Notes under the pieces: model-generated | The model's database searches: none | Told to the model about the DNA's origin: nothing | The model's input: the letters and a program-made list of their open reading frames with translations, nothing else | Program-made: the position numbers and the translations under genes | Source of the DNA: Hydrogenophaga sp. 2FB | GTDB lineage: Bacteria; Pseudomonadota; Gammaproteobacteria; Burkholderiales; Burkholderiaceae_C | Direction: 5' to 3' | DNA: 64,000 nt | Assembly (NCBI RefSeq): GCF_005503365.1 | Contig: NZ_SCML01000016.1 | Location: 1-64,000, forward strand | Part shown: one piece after another, positions 33,585 to 43,060 of the stretch | How positions within the stretch are numbered: position 1 is the stretch's first letter | Layout: each line of letters starts with the position of its first letter

Positions 33585-34565
33585 CTATTGCGGCACAAGC
33601 CCCGCAGCCTTCACCAGTTCCGCATGCAGCGCGATCTCCTGTGCGATGGTTTGCTGGAGTTGCTCGGGGGTGGTGGGCGCCAGGTCCATGCCTATCTCAT
33701 GCAGTTGCTTCTTCACGTCCTCGCTCTGCAGGATGGCGTGCACCTGGCGGTTCAGCTGGTCCACGAGGGGGCGCGGCGTGCCTGCCGGAGCCAGTAGGGC
33801 GATCCAGGTCTGCATGACCATGTTCGGGATGCCTGCTTCGCGCATCGTGGGCACGTCGGCGATCAGCGCCGAGCGCTTGTCGCTCATCAGCGCCAGCGCT
33901 GTCAGCTTGCCGGTCTTGAGGTACGGCAGCGCCTCGGGCAGGGGCGCGAACAGCAGGTCAACGTTGCCACCCAGCAGGTCGTTGATGGCCAGCGCGCCGC
34001 CCTTGTAAGCCACATGGGTCATGCGCACCTGCGCCCGCGTCTCGAACATCAGCGCGGCCAGGTGTTGCGGGCTGCCGTCGCCCGAACTGGCGTAGTTCAG
34101 ACGACCGGGATTGGCCTTGGCTGCGGCCAGAAGAGCCCCTGCGTTGGAGAACTTCTGCTTGTCCCTGACCACCAGCACCATGGACTGGTTGGCCAGCTTG
34201 GTGATGGGTGCGAAATCGGCCTGCGGGTCGTAAGGCATCTCTTTGAAGATGCTCTTGTTGGTGGTCAGGAACGAGGCGGGTGAAGCCATCAGTGTGTAGC
34301 CGTCCGGCGCGGCCTTGGCCACCACCGGCAGGCCGATGCGGCCGGAGGCACCGGCCCGGTTGTCCACCACGAAGGGCTGGCCGGTGACGGCGGCCAGCTT
34401 CTGGCCGACCAGGCGCGCGATGATGTCCACCCCGCCACCGGCAGGCAGCGCCACAATGAGTTTCACAGGATGGTCGGGATAGGTGCCCTGCGCGCCGGCG
34501 GGCACCACCGCGGCCAGCAGGCCCAGCGCGCACGTCAGGAGGGAAATTCTGCGTCGAGTGTTCAT
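33585..34565 (-). CDS. Bug-family substrate-binding protein
   Basis: The 326-residue protein has a signal peptide (RRRISLLTCALGLLAAVVPAGAQ) and typical Bug motifs: YPDHPVKLIVALPAGGGVDIIARLVGQKL, VVDNRAGASGRIGLPVVAKAAPDGYTL and NYASSGDGSPQHLAALMF. It lacks adjacent tctA/tctB. GGAG lies before the ATG at 34565. It follows uraD by 19 bases and is presumably co-transcribed, so its ligand may be connected with purine or ureide breakdown (inference). Confidence 0.88.
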   Translation of the reverse strand: MNTRRRISLLTCALGLLAAVVPAGAQGTYPDHPVKLIVALPAGGGVDIIARLVGQKLAAVTGQPFVVDNRAGASGRIGLPVVAKAAPDGYTLMASPASFLTTNKSIFKEMPYDPQADFAPITKLANQSMVLVVRDKQKFSNAGALLAAAKANPGRLNYASSGDGSPQHLAALMFETRAQVRMTHVAYKGGALAINDLLGGNVDLLFAPLPEALPYLKTGKLTALALMSDKRSALIADVPTMREAGIPNMVMQTWIALLAPAGTPRPLVDQLNRQVHAILQSEDVKKQLHEIGMDLAPTTPEQLQQTIAQEIALHAELVKAAGLVPQ

Positions 34566-34584
34566 GGGTAACTCCGGTGGTAGG

Positions 34585-35142
34585 TCAGGAAGGAATGGAT
34601 TCGCCATGGCTGGCCGCGTGGGAAACATCGGACAGCAGGCGGTCCAGCCGCAGGCGGGTGATGGCGGCAATTTCGCCGAGTGTGGTGGTTAGCTCGGTGG
34701 CACGGTCGTGTTCCAGGCGCTGCTCGAAGGCTTGCAGGGCCGACTCCCGCGTATGGCGGCGGATGCAGAGGATGAACGGGAAGCCGAAGCGCGTACGGTA
34801 GGCCCGGTTGAGCGCGTTCCAGCGCTCTGCCTCGTGCGTATCCAGCCGCGCCAGCGAAAGCGTGCCCTGCTCTGCAACAGACGCATCGGTCATCGTGCCC
34901 CGGCGGGCGTCTTCACCGGCCAGCTCCGGGTGTCCGGCATAGAAGGCGATGCGAGCGGGCTCGTCCCGCCCGGCCACCACCTCCACCATCGCCGTGTGTA
35001 GCGCTTCGACGGTCGCAAAAGGGCGCAGGCCTACGACGCCGCGTGCCACCCAGGGCGCATGCTCCCAGATCTCGGCCAGGGCGGCGCAAAAGACCTCGGG
35101 TGCGCAGGTATTGAGGTGCTCCAGGCTCGATCGTGTTGTCAT
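34585..35142 (-). CDS. uraD: 2-oxo-4-hydroxy-4-carboxy-5-ureidoimidazoline (OHCU) decarboxylase
   Basis: OHCU decarboxylase yields (S)-allantoin in uric acid breakdown. The 185-residue protein shows the family order: LNTCAPEVFCAALAEIWEHAPWVA, a His in HPELAG, and TRFGFPFILCIRRHTRE. The key catalytic His/Glu-containing region therefore seems intact. ATG 35142 is preferred to 35169 from the family N-terminus; neither has a clear ribosome binding site. The rest of the urate pathway is not in the window, although a molybdenum hydroxylase lies 1.4 kb away. Confidence 0.87.
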   Translation of the reverse strand: MTTRSSLEHLNTCAPEVFCAALAEIWEHAPWVARGVVGLRPFATVEALHTAMVEVVAGRDEPARIAFYAGHPELAGEDARRGTMTDASVAEQGTLSLARLDTHEAERWNALNRAYRTRFGFPFILCIRRHTRESALQAFEQRLEHDRATELTTTLGEIAAITRLRLDRLLSDVSHAASHGESIPS

Positions 35143-35245
35143 GGAACGGATCGTAGGGACGCAAATCATTGCCGTCCATCACCATTTTTGCAGGGCTTCA
35201 TACGCAAAATCAGTACACTCCACCTGCACTTCCCCCCTCCCACCC

Positions 35246-36187
35246 ATGCGCCATTCGCTCGTTCCCGCCGGACTGCGCTACGCCGACCAGGTTGCGCGCT
35301 CGGGCTCCATTCAGAAGGCCGCGCGCGAACTCCACGTGGCGGCTTCAGCCATCAACCGGCAGATCCTGCATCTGGAGGAAGAACTCGGCGTGCCCTTGTT
35401 CGAGCGGTTGCCGCGCGGCATGCGGTTGACGCCCTCGGGCGACGCACTCATCACGCTGGCGCGCCACTGGCGGCAGGACGAACGTGGCGTGGTCGCCGAG
35501 ATCCGGCGCATCCAGGGCGTCCACCAGGGCCATGTATCGCTGGTGGCCATGGACAGCCATGCCACCAGCGTCATGCCCGCCCTGGTGCGGGATCTGGGCG
35601 AGCAGCATCCGCTGGTCAGCCTGTCCATCACGCTGGCCACCCCCGACGATGCCGAGGTTGCCCTGCTGACCGGCCAGGCCGACCTGGCGGCCATCTTCAA
35701 CCTGAAACCGCGCCGGGAGTTGCTGGTGCTCTGGAAAAGCGCGCTACCCCTGGGCTGCGTGGTGGCGCCCGGACACCCGCTGGCGCAGCGCGAGACGGTG
35801 AGTTTCCAGGAGGCCACGGCTCACCCGGTCGCGCTGCAGAGCAAGGCGCTGACGATCCGGCGCTATCTCGAGGCGCAGTACAACTGGCTGTTCAAGGAGC
35901 CCCGCCGCTATACCGAGACCAACTCACTGCAGCTGGTCAAACAGCTTGCGCTCGGCGGCGACCATGTGGTGTTCACGTCCGAGCTGGACGTGGCGCAGGA
36001 ACTGGCCACCGGGCAGCTGGTCTTCATCCCAATCCGGGACCGGGGGGCCGAACCACAGGAGATCAGCGTGGCCGTGGATGCAACCAAGCCGCTCGGACCG
36101 ATCGTGAAGCTGGTGTCCGAGCGGCTCATCGCAGCGGTGCAGGACTGCCTTGCTGCAGCACGTGAACAAGGTGCACGCGCAGTCTGA
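35246..36187 (+). CDS. LysR-family transcriptional regulator
   Basis: The 313-residue protein has a LysR N-terminus (LRYADQVARSGSIQKAARELHVAASAINRQILHLEEELGVPLFERLPRGMRLT) and an effector domain (GHVSLVAMDSHATSVMPALVRDL). It is divergent from uraD and the Bug gene, sharing 103 bases, so it probably controls that pair. The start at ATG 35246 aligns with homologues; there is a longer open upstream frame but it is out of register with any regulator domain. Confidence 0.87.
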   Translation: MRHSLVPAGLRYADQVARSGSIQKAARELHVAASAINRQILHLEEELGVPLFERLPRGMRLTPSGDALITLARHWRQDERGVVAEIRRIQGVHQGHVSLVAMDSHATSVMPALVRDLGEQHPLVSLSITLATPDDAEVALLTGQADLAAIFNLKPRRELLVLWKSALPLGCVVAPGHPLAQRETVSFQEATAHPVALQSKALTIRRYLEAQYNWLFKEPRRYTETNSLQLVKQLALGGDHVVFTSELDVAQELATGQLVFIPIRDRGAEPQEISVAVDATKPLGPIVKLVSERLIAAVQDCLAAAREQGARAV

Positions 36188-36504
36188 CAACGATGCTCCT
36201 GAGGGCACGCAATCAAACGAGGATCGGATGTAACTTGGGCTGCGCTATCCGGATGAACTCGGGTTCTGTCGCCTGGTTCGTAGGGTGAGCCACGTTCTGG
36301 GAGCCTGCGGCACAGGGTTCACCAAGGATCACCCAGACATCCACGTCTGCTCAAGATTGGTTCGACGTGCTCCACCTACTCCTACGGGATGGACTGACGG
36401 CGGAGATGTCGCGGGCTTCGTCGCTTGCCTCGCGCTGTCGCTCGTGCGCCGTTCGGTCCAAAATGCGCCTCTAGGACAAAGCGTCACCACCAGGAGGCTC
36501 CCAC
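36188..36504. other. Noncoding gap with nothing recognised
   Basis: This 317-base stretch between a LysR gene and the molybdenum hydroxylase genes shows no convincing gene, RNA or strong hairpin, and has a lower GC content than the flanks. It probably holds the promoter of the hydroxylase operon. Confidence 0.5.
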
Positions 36505-36969
36505 ATGCGACTGAACGTCAATGGCCAGGTTCACGATCTGGATGTCGAGCCCGAGATGCCGCTCTTGTGGGTGCTGCGTGACGAGCTCCGGATCACCGGG
36601 CCGAAGTACGGTTGCGGCATCGCCATGTGTGGCGCCTGCACCGTGCACATCAACGGCGCGGCCGTGCGCTCCTGCTCCGTTCCCGTGGGCCAAGTCCAGG
36701 GCAACGTCACCACCATCGAGGGGCTCGGCAAACCCGACGCGCTGCATGCCGTCCAGCGCGCCTGGGTCGAGCACCAGGTGGCGCAATGCGGCTACTGCCA
36801 GTCCGGTCAGATCATGTCGGCCGCCGCCTTGCTCGCGTCCAATCCGACGCCCACCGATGCGCAGATCGACGAGGCGATGTCGGGCAACCTCTGCCGCTGC
36901 GGCACCTACCCGCGCATCCGCGAAGCGGTGAAGGCCTCGGCCAAGGCGTTGAAGGGAGGTGCAGCATGA
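36505..36969 (+). CDS. [2Fe-2S]-subunit of a molybdenum hydroxylase (IorA/CoxS type)
   Basis: The 154-residue protein has a plant-type ferredoxin domain with Cys37, Cys42, Cys45 ([14 protein letters not shown]) and Cys57. An alpha-helical domain follows with [10 protein letters not shown] and CRCGTYPRI for the second cluster. Electron transfer from the molybdenum centre passes through both. It overlaps the large-subunit gene as ATGA. A GGAGG-type sequence precedes the ATG. A short iron-sulfur subunit paired with a single long subunit without a FAD subunit matches the isoquinoline 1-oxidoreductase class. Confidence 0.9.
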   Translation: MRLNVNGQVHDLDVEPEMPLLWVLRDELRITGPKYGCGIAMCGACTVHINGAAVRSCSVPVGQVQGNVTTIEGLGKPDALHAVQRAWVEHQVAQCGYCQSGQIMSAAALLASNPTPTDAQIDEAMSGNLCRCGTYPRIREAVKASAKALKGGAA

Positions 36970-39206
36970 GCAAGCTCGCCAACGCCACGCGCCGCACCTT
37001 CCTGATCGCCTCGGTGGCGGTGGCGGGTGGTGTGGTCTTTGGTACCTACCTGGTGCGGCGAACACCGGCCAACCCCTTGCTCAACGGACGGGGCGATGGC
37101 CAGACCGTGTTCAACCCCTGGGTGAAGATCGACGCCAACGGCATCACGCTGATCGCACCGCACACCGACCTCGGCCAAGGCGTGCGCTCGGTGCAAGCCG
37201 CGTTCATCGCGGAGGAACTCGATCTGGCCTGGGGCCAGTTCACCGTCGAACCTGGTCCCCCCAGCGCGGCCTACTACAACACCGCCCTGGCCGAAGAACA
37301 GGTGCCCTTCATGTCGACCGACACGAGCACCTCGGCCCAGGCACTGCGGGCGACGATGGGCGCCCTGTTCAAGGTGATGGGCATGCAGCTCACCGGTGGA
37401 TCGAGCACCGTGCCCGACAGCTTCGTCAAACTGCGCCAGGCCGGCGCGGTGGCGCGCGAAACGCTCAAGGCAGCGGCGTCGAAGCAAAGCGGCATCCCGG
37501 TGGATCAGCTCAAGACCGAGAACGGCGCGGTGGTGTTGCCCGATGGCAAGCGCCTGGCCTACACCGAGCTGGCGGCCCTCGCCGGCACCTTGGAGCCGGT
37601 GCAGAAAGTGCCGCTGCGCGACCCTTCGCAGTGGCGCCTGCTCGGCAAGCCCATGCCGAGGCTGGACATCGTCCCCAAGTCCACCGGCACTTTGACCTTC
37701 GGCATCGACCTGCGCATGGAGGGCATGCTGCACGCCACCGTCAAAGTGAATCCGCGCCAGGGCGGCAAGCTCAACAGCTTTGATGCGAAGGCCGCCTCGA
37801 CCATGCGCGGGGTCAAGAAGATCGTGCCGGTCACCAACGGCGTGGCGGTGATCGCCGACAACACCTGGCGCGCGTTCCAGGCGGCCAACGCCATCCAGTT
37901 CGATTGGGGGCCGGCCCCCTACCCGCCCGAACAGGCCGAGCATTGGAGCGCGGTGGCGGCGTCCTTCGTGGCGGACCGGCTGGACAAGGAGTGGCGCAAC
38001 GACGGTGATGTGGACGCGGCACTCGGCGCCGCGGCCATCACCGCGGAGTACCGCGCGCCCTACCTGGCCCATGCGCCGATGGAGCCGATCTCCGCCGTGG
38101 CCCAGGTGCGCGACGAGCGCGTGGACATCTGGGTCAGCAGCCAGGTGCCGCGCTTCGCGCAAGAGAAGGTCGCCAAGCTCACCGGCGTGCCCGTGGAACA
38201 GGTGCACCTGCACAACCAGTACTGCGGCGGCAGCTTCGGCCATCGGCTCGAATGCGAAAACATCACGCTCGCGGCCGAGGTCGCGAAGCAGATGCCCGGC
38301 GTGCCGATCAAGCTCACCTTCAGCCGCGAAGAAGATTTCGCGCACGACTTCCCGCGCCAGATCACCATGAGCCGCGCGCGCGGCAGCACGAAGAACGGCC
38401 AGGTCGACGCGTACGCGCTGGACATTGCCTCGGTGTCGTCCAGCGCCTCGCAGATGAAGCGCCTGGGGCAATCGGTGCCCGGACCGGACCGCCAGATCGC
38501 CGCCGGCGCCTGGAACCTGCCCTACGCGCTGCCGCACTTCCGCATGCGCGCCTACCGGGTGCCCGAACTCGCGCCCACCAGTTCCTGGCGTTCCGTGGGC
38601 GCGTCGAGCGCGGGTTTTTTTGCCGATGGTTTTCTGGACGAGCTGATCCATTCGGCAGGCGCGGACCCGCTGCTGGAGCGCCTGCGCCTCATGCAGGACC
38701 CGGTGGCGCGCCAGGTGCTCGAAGCCGTGGGCCAGATGTCGAACTGGAAAGGCGCGCGGCTGGGCGAAGGGCGCGGGCGCGGCGTGGCCTTCGTCGAATC
38801 GTTCGGCGTGCCTTGCGCCCAGGTGATCGAGGTGACGAACACGCCCAAGGGCATTCGCATCGACAAGGTGTGGGTGGCGCTGGACGTGGGCAAGGTCGTC
38901 GACCCCATCAACTTCGACAACCAGGTCAAGGGTGCCGTGGTCTGGGGTTTGGGGCACGCGATGAACTGCGAAGTGACCTACGCCGACGGCAAGGCGCAGC
39001 AGACCAATTTCCACGCGTACCAGGGCATGCGGCTGTACCAATGCCCCGAGATCACCGTGCAAGGACTGGAGCACGCGGCCAAGGTGCGCGGCGCGGGCGA
39101 GCCCCCGGTGCCGCCGGCCGCACCGGCGCTGGCCAACGCGATCTTCGCGGCCACCGGCAAGCGCTTGCGCGAGATGCCGTTCAGCAAGCACATCGATTTC
39201 GTCTGA
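36966..39206 (+). CDS. Molybdopterin-binding large subunit of an aldehyde/xanthine-type oxidoreductase (IorB type)
   Basis: The 746-residue large subunit starts with a twin-arginine-type signal ([14 protein letters not shown] near residues 10-25). Molybdopterin-binding segments follow: [41 protein letters not shown] and, at the end, the active-site Glu in GAGEPPVPP. This architecture (Tat signal, fused MoCo domains) is that of isoquinoline 1-oxidoreductase beta-like enzymes, which hydroxylate N-heterocycles or oxidise aldehydes at the periplasmic side. It partners the upstream iron-sulfur subunit. The substrate cannot be read; purine-like compounds are one option given uraD nearby. Confidence 0.87.
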   Translation: MSKLANATRRTFLIASVAVAGGVVFGTYLVRRTPANPLLNGRGDGQTVFNPWVKIDANGITLIAPHTDLGQGVRSVQAAFIAEELDLAWGQFTVEPGPPSAAYYNTALAEEQVPFMSTDTSTSAQALRATMGALFKVMGMQLTGGSSTVPDSFVKLRQAGAVARETLKAAASKQSGIPVDQLKTENGAVVLPDGKRLAYTELAALAGTLEPVQKVPLRDPSQWRLLGKPMPRLDIVPKSTGTLTFGIDLRMEGMLHATVKVNPRQGGKLNSFDAKAASTMRGVKKIVPVTNGVAVIADNTWRAFQAANAIQFDWGPAPYPPEQAEHWSAVAASFVADRLDKEWRNDGDVDAALGAAAITAEYRAPYLAHAPMEPISAVAQVRDERVDIWVSSQVPRFAQEKVAKLTGVPVEQVHLHNQYCGGSFGHRLECENITLAAEVAKQMPGVPIKLTFSREEDFAHDFPRQITMSRARGSTKNGQVDAYALDIASVSSSASQMKRLGQSVPGPDRQIAAGAWNLPYALPHFRMRAYRVPELAPTSSWRSVGASSAGFFADGFLDELIHSAGADPLLERLRLMQDPVARQVLEAVGQMSNWKGARLGEGRGRGVAFVESFGVPCAQVIEVTNTPKGIRIDKVWVALDVGKVVDPINFDNQVKGAVVWGLGHAMNCEVTYADGKAQQTNFHAYQGMRLYQCPEITVQGLEHAAKVRGAGEPPVPPAAPALANAIFAATGKRLREMPFSKHIDFV

Positions 39207-39273
39207 GGAAGGGCAGAACGGCTGCGCGGCAGGGATGCCGTAATCTCGCGGATTGCACCTCCCTTGCGCATCC

Positions 39274-39990
39274 ATGAAGAACTCCCGTCGCACCTCGCCC
39301 TGGTTGCAGCAGACCGTGCTGCTGTCCTCCCCCCCGGACCGCACCGACGGCCCGCCCAACCTGCTGCAGCAGCTCGAGCCCGCCACCCGAGCCAGCGTGC
39401 TCGCGCTGGGCCAGACGCGCCACTACCAGCCGGGCGAACAGCTGTTCCGCCAGGGTGACCTGCACGACGGCATCCACCTCATCGAAGCCGGGATGATCAA
39501 GTCGTTCTACGTGTCCGAAGATGGGCGTGAACTCACCTTGGGCTACTGGAGCGAAGGGCACTATGTCGGGGCGCCCCAGGTGTTCGGCGGCGGCCGGCAT
39601 GCCTGGACGTCGGTGGCCATGGCAAAGGCGCGCTGCCTGTGGCTGCCCGGCCCGCAACTGCGGGCGCTGAGCGAACGGCACGGCGACCTTGCGCTGGCAC
39701 TGGTGGACGTTCTGGTGCACAAGACCCAGTGTTATTGCGCCTTGCTGCAGCTCCTGGCCACGCACTCCATGCGGGTGCGGCTGGCACGGCTACTGGTCAT
39801 GCTGGCCTCGCGCGCCGGGCACGCGGGCGTCATCGACCTCAGCCACGCCGAGCTGGCCGGCATGATTGGATCGACCCGGCAATGGGTCTCGATATCGCTG
39901 TCCCGTCTGGAAGACGCCCGCATCCTGCAGCGCCTGCCGAACGGCACCTACCTGGTGCAAGACGAAGCCGCCTTGCGTGCGGTGCGCTAG
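39274..39990 (+). CDS. Crp/Fnr-family regulator
   Basis: The 238-residue regulator has an N-terminal cNMP-like domain (LALGQTRHYQPGEQLFRQGDLHDGIHLIEAGMIKSFYVSEDGRELTLGYWSEGHYVG). The phosphate-binding GE...RS pattern is missing (VGAPQVFGGGRHAW), so cAMP binding is unlikely. A C-terminal winged helix (HAELAGMIGSTRQWVSISLSRLEDARIL) follows. No N-terminal cysteine cluster for an Fe-S centre is seen. ATG 39274 is used; an in-frame TTG at 39253 is possible. It sits after the molybdenum hydroxylase and before a Bug gene and may control either. Confidence 0.85.
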   Translation: MKNSRRTSPWLQQTVLLSSPPDRTDGPPNLLQQLEPATRASVLALGQTRHYQPGEQLFRQGDLHDGIHLIEAGMIKSFYVSEDGRELTLGYWSEGHYVGAPQVFGGGRHAWTSVAMAKARCLWLPGPQLRALSERHGDLALALVDVLVHKTQCYCALLQLLATHSMRVRLARLLVMLASRAGHAGVIDLSHAELAGMIGSTRQWVSISLSRLEDARILQRLPNGTYLVQDEAALRAVR

Positions 39991-40095
39991 CCCGCCGATG
40001 CAACGGCCCCGCAATTAGTTGCTTGTCCGCGCAGCGGGCAATGCGGACACTGAACTCGACCGGCACATCCGCCGGGCCTATCCGGAGAGTTCATC

Positions 40096-41100
40096 ATGTT
40101 CAACCGCCCGGCGTGCTCCGCCAAGCCCGTGTTCCTTCCCGCGCTGTTCGCGCTCTCCGTCACCGTGGCCTTGGGCGCCACGCCGGCGCTCGCGCAGGCC
40201 CAGGAGTACCCCTCCAGGCCCCTGTCCATCGTCGTGCCCTATCCACCGGGGAGCGCGAGCGACTTCGTGGCGCGCCTGTTCCAGCCCAGGCTGGGTGAGG
40301 TGTTCAAGCAGGGCGTGATCGTTGAAAACCGCCCGGGCGCATCGACCAACATCGGCACCGAACACGTCGCCCGCGCCGCGCCCGACGGCTACACCGTACT
40401 GCTCCAGGCGCCCAACATCGCCACCAACGAATTCGCCTTCACCAGCCTGCGCTGGAAGCGGGAGGATTTCGCGCCGGTGGGCCAGCTGGTCCGCTATTCC
40501 AACGTGCTGGTGGTCGGGCCCAGCGCCCAGGTGCGCGACTTCAAGCAGTTGGTCGCGGCCGGCAGCAAGACCTCGGCGTTCAACTATGGATCGGCCGGCA
40601 CGGGCTCGCTGTCGAACCTTGGCGTGGAGATGCTCAAGAGCCACTCCGGCATGGCCATGCAGCACATCACCTACCCCGGCCCCGCGCCCATGATCAACAG
40701 CCTGCTCGGCGGCCATATCCAGTACGGCGCCACCAACCCCGCCAACTTCATGGCCCACGCCAAGGACCCGACGAAGAAGGTCGCGCCCCTGGTTGTCCTG
40801 GGTTCCCAACGCGACTCCACGATCCCGAACGTGCCCACGCTGGCGGACTTCGGCATCCAGGGCATCGAGGCCTACGGTTGGTTCGGTGTTCTGGTGCCGG
40901 CGAAGACGCCGCCCGCCGTGGTGGCGCGCTTGCACACGGAGTTCATGAAGGTGCTTGCCCTGCCGGAGGTGGCGGCGCGGCTCAGGGCCGAGTACATCGA
41001 GCCCCTGGGCTCCACGCCGGAGGAGTTCGGGCGCTTCATTGCGGCGGAAAACCGCAAATGGGGCGATGCCTTCCGTGCCGCCGGCATCAAACCCGAATGA
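40096..41100 (+). CDS. Bug-family substrate-binding protein
   Basis: The 334-residue protein has a signal peptide (LPALFALSVTVALGATPALAQ) and Bug motifs: YPSRPLSIVVPYPPGSASDFVARLFQPRL, VENRPGASTNIGTEHVARAAPDGYTV and NYGSAGTGSLSNLGVEML. There is no tctA/tctB pair, so it must use a distant permease or act in sensing, as proposed for other orphan Bug proteins. A ribosome binding site (GGAGAG) precedes the ATG. It heads a run of four closely spaced genes that looks like an amide/heterocycle degradation operon. Confidence 0.88.
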   Translation: MFNRPACSAKPVFLPALFALSVTVALGATPALAQAQEYPSRPLSIVVPYPPGSASDFVARLFQPRLGEVFKQGVIVENRPGASTNIGTEHVARAAPDGYTVLLQAPNIATNEFAFTSLRWKREDFAPVGQLVRYSNVLVVGPSAQVRDFKQLVAAGSKTSAFNYGSAGTGSLSNLGVEMLKSHSGMAMQHITYPGPAPMINSLLGGHIQYGATNPANFMAHAKDPTKKVAPLVVLGSQRDSTIPNVPTLADFGIQGIEAYGWFGVLVPAKTPPAVVARLHTEFMKVLALPEVAARLRAEYIEPLGSTPEEFGRFIAAENRKWGDAFRAAGIKPE

Positions 41101-41113
41101 GGACGTGAACACC

Positions 41114-42493
41114 ATGACCGTTTCCCTGCGCTTCGATGCCCTGCGCCAGGCCTACACCAGCGGCGCCCTCACCCCGATGGAGGTGGCCGCAAGGGTGTTG
41201 GCGCTCATCCAGCAGCGAGGCGACGACCACGTGTGGACCGCCCTCGCCTCCCCCGAGGCCATCGCCGCGCGCGCCCACGCGCTGGCCGCTCGCCTGGGCG
41301 AGATTGACCTGTTGCCGCTCTACGGCCTGCCCTTCGGTGTGAAGGACAACGTAGACGTGGCCGGCATGCCGACCGCTTGTGGTTGCCCGGGTTTTTCGCG
41401 CATGGCCGAGCACAGCGCCGTGGCGGTGCAGAAAGCGTTGGACGCGGGCGCCATCTTCATCGGTAAACAATCGCTGGACCAGTTCGCCACCGGGTTGAAC
41501 GGCACCCGCGCACTGGGCGGACACTGCCTGAACACCTTCGACCCCGCCATCATCCCCGGCGGCTCTAGCACGGGTTCGGGTGTGGCGGTGGCCGCCGGGC
41601 TGGTGAGCTTTTCACTCGGCTCGGACACGGGTGGCTCGGGCCGCATTCCCGCCGCGATGAACAACATCGTTGGCCTGCGCCCCAGTGTTGGCCTCGTGAG
41701 CAGCCGGGGCATGGTCTACAACAACCGCCTGTTCGACTGCGTGCCCGTGTTTGCACCCACGGTGGCAGAGGCCCGCACCGTGCTGCGGGCCATCGCCGGC
41801 CACGACGCGGACGATCCCATTGGCCGGATGACACCCGGTGAGCCCTGGTCGCTCGACGCCCGGTTCCCCGCGCAGTTCCGCTTCGCGGTGCCGGATCGCC
41901 TGGAATTCTTCGGCGACGCCGAGTCCGAACGCTGCTTCGCGCAAGCCATGCGGCATCTCGAGGAACTGGGCGGCACGGCGGTGCGCATGCCGTTCGCGGC
42001 GTTTCGCGAGGCAGGGAACCTGGTCTTCGAGAGCGCCCTCGTGGCCGAGCGGGCGGCCAGCTACGGCGAGGTGCTGGACACGCATCCCGATGAACTGGTG
42101 CCCGAGGTCGCCGCCATCCTGCAACGCGCCCGTGGCTACAGCGCCGTGGACGGCTTCCAGGCCCAGTACCGGCTGGGCGCGCTGCGCCGCCTGGTGCGCA
42201 ACCAGCTGGAAGGTGTCGACGTGTTGGTCACGCCCACCGTGCCGCGCCCCTTCACCGTGAAGGAGATGCTGGCCGAGCCGCTGGTGCTCAACAACCAGGT
42301 CGGCTTCTACACCTACGGCGTCGGGCCGCTGGACCTCTGCGCACTCGCGGTGCCCGCCACGCTGCGCGCGGACGGCCTGCCCTTCGGCATCTCGTTGATC
42401 GGCCGGGCGGGTGAAGACGGGCGCCTGCTCGCCCTGGGCGAACGCTTCCAGGCGCACGTGCAATTGCGACCCGGTATCGAGGCACTGGCATGA
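41114..42493 (+). CDS. Amidase-signature enzyme of the allophanate hydrolase (AtzF) type
   Basis: The 459-residue enzyme has the Ser-cisSer-Lys triad: Lys77 (LPFGVKDNVDVAG), Ser152 (IPGGSSTGSGVAVA) and Ser175 (GSDTGGSGRIPA). The family resemblance is to the amidase half of allophanate hydrolase; the C-terminal second domain of AtzF (to about 600 residues) is absent. It cleaves C-N bonds of a small amide. The ATG is fourteen bases after the Bug gene stop, and its stop overlaps the next start. Allophanate hydrolase activity itself is uncertain. Confidence 0.83.
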   Translation: MTVSLRFDALRQAYTSGALTPMEVAARVLALIQQRGDDHVWTALASPEAIAARAHALAARLGEIDLLPLYGLPFGVKDNVDVAGMPTACGCPGFSRMAEHSAVAVQKALDAGAIFIGKQSLDQFATGLNGTRALGGHCLNTFDPAIIPGGSSTGSGVAVAAGLVSFSLGSDTGGSGRIPAAMNNIVGLRPSVGLVSSRGMVYNNRLFDCVPVFAPTVAEARTVLRAIAGHDADDPIGRMTPGEPWSLDARFPAQFRFAVPDRLEFFGDAESERCFAQAMRHLEELGGTAVRMPFAAFREAGNLVFESALVAERAASYGEVLDTHPDELVPEVAAILQRARGYSAVDGFQAQYRLGALRRLVRNQLEGVDVLVTPTVPRPFTVKEMLAEPLVLNNQVGFYTYGVGPLDLCALAVPATLRADGLPFGISLIGRAGEDGRLLALGERFQAHVQLRPGIEALA

Positions 42494-43035
42494 CACCGCG
42501 CAAGACCTGGGTGTGGCGCGAGACGGTGCACCGCGATGGCCCAACGCCCGCCGCGCGGCCAGTAACGCGCGTGGCCGTTGCCGTGGCCATCGCCAACCCC
42601 TGCGTCGGCACGCAAGCCAGCGATCTGTCGGTGCTGGAGGCGCTGGGCCCCCAACTGGCCGAACGCTACCTGCCGGAAGCCATCGCCCTGCTGCCCGGCC
42701 CTGCGGTGGCCTACGGCAAGGCCGCCATCGTCGGCACGCTGGGCGAGGTCGAACACGCCGCCGCGGTGCTGCATCCGCGCCTGGGCAAGCCCATGCGGGC
42801 GCTGATCGGTGGCGGTGCCGCGCTCATCCCGTCGACGGCCAAGGTCGCGGCCATGGGGGCGCGCATCGACGTGCCCTTGAGCCACAAGGACGACGCCTGG
42901 CACTTCGACGAACTGGACACGCTCACGCTGGGTTTCGAGGACGCGCCGCGCGCCGACGAAATCCTGGTCATCCTCGTCCTGAGCGATGGCGGCCGGCCCG
43001 CGCCGCGCATCGATGCGGGCCGCACCGCCATCTGA
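42490..43035 (+). CDS. DUF1185 (amino-acid-synthesis family) protein
   Basis: The 181-residue protein has the AA_synth/DUF1185 pattern: VAVAVAIANPCVG, AIALLPGPAVAYGKAAIVGTLGEVEHAAAVLHPRLGKPMRALIGGGAALIPSTAKVAAMGARIDVPL. Members are frequently found beside amidase and amidohydrolase genes, and their reaction is not established. Translation is coupled to the amidase gene (ATGA overlap). It has no signal peptide. Confidence 0.75.
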   Translation: MTPRKTWVWRETVHRDGPTPAARPVTRVAVAVAIANPCVGTQASDLSVLEALGPQLAERYLPEAIALLPGPAVAYGKAAIVGTLGEVEHAAAVLHPRLGKPMRALIGGGAALIPSTAKVAAMGARIDVPLSHKDDAWHFDELDTLTLGFEDAPRADEILVILVLSDGGRPAPRIDAGRTAI

Positions 43036-43060
43036 CATTGATTGAAAACGCAAGCAGACC

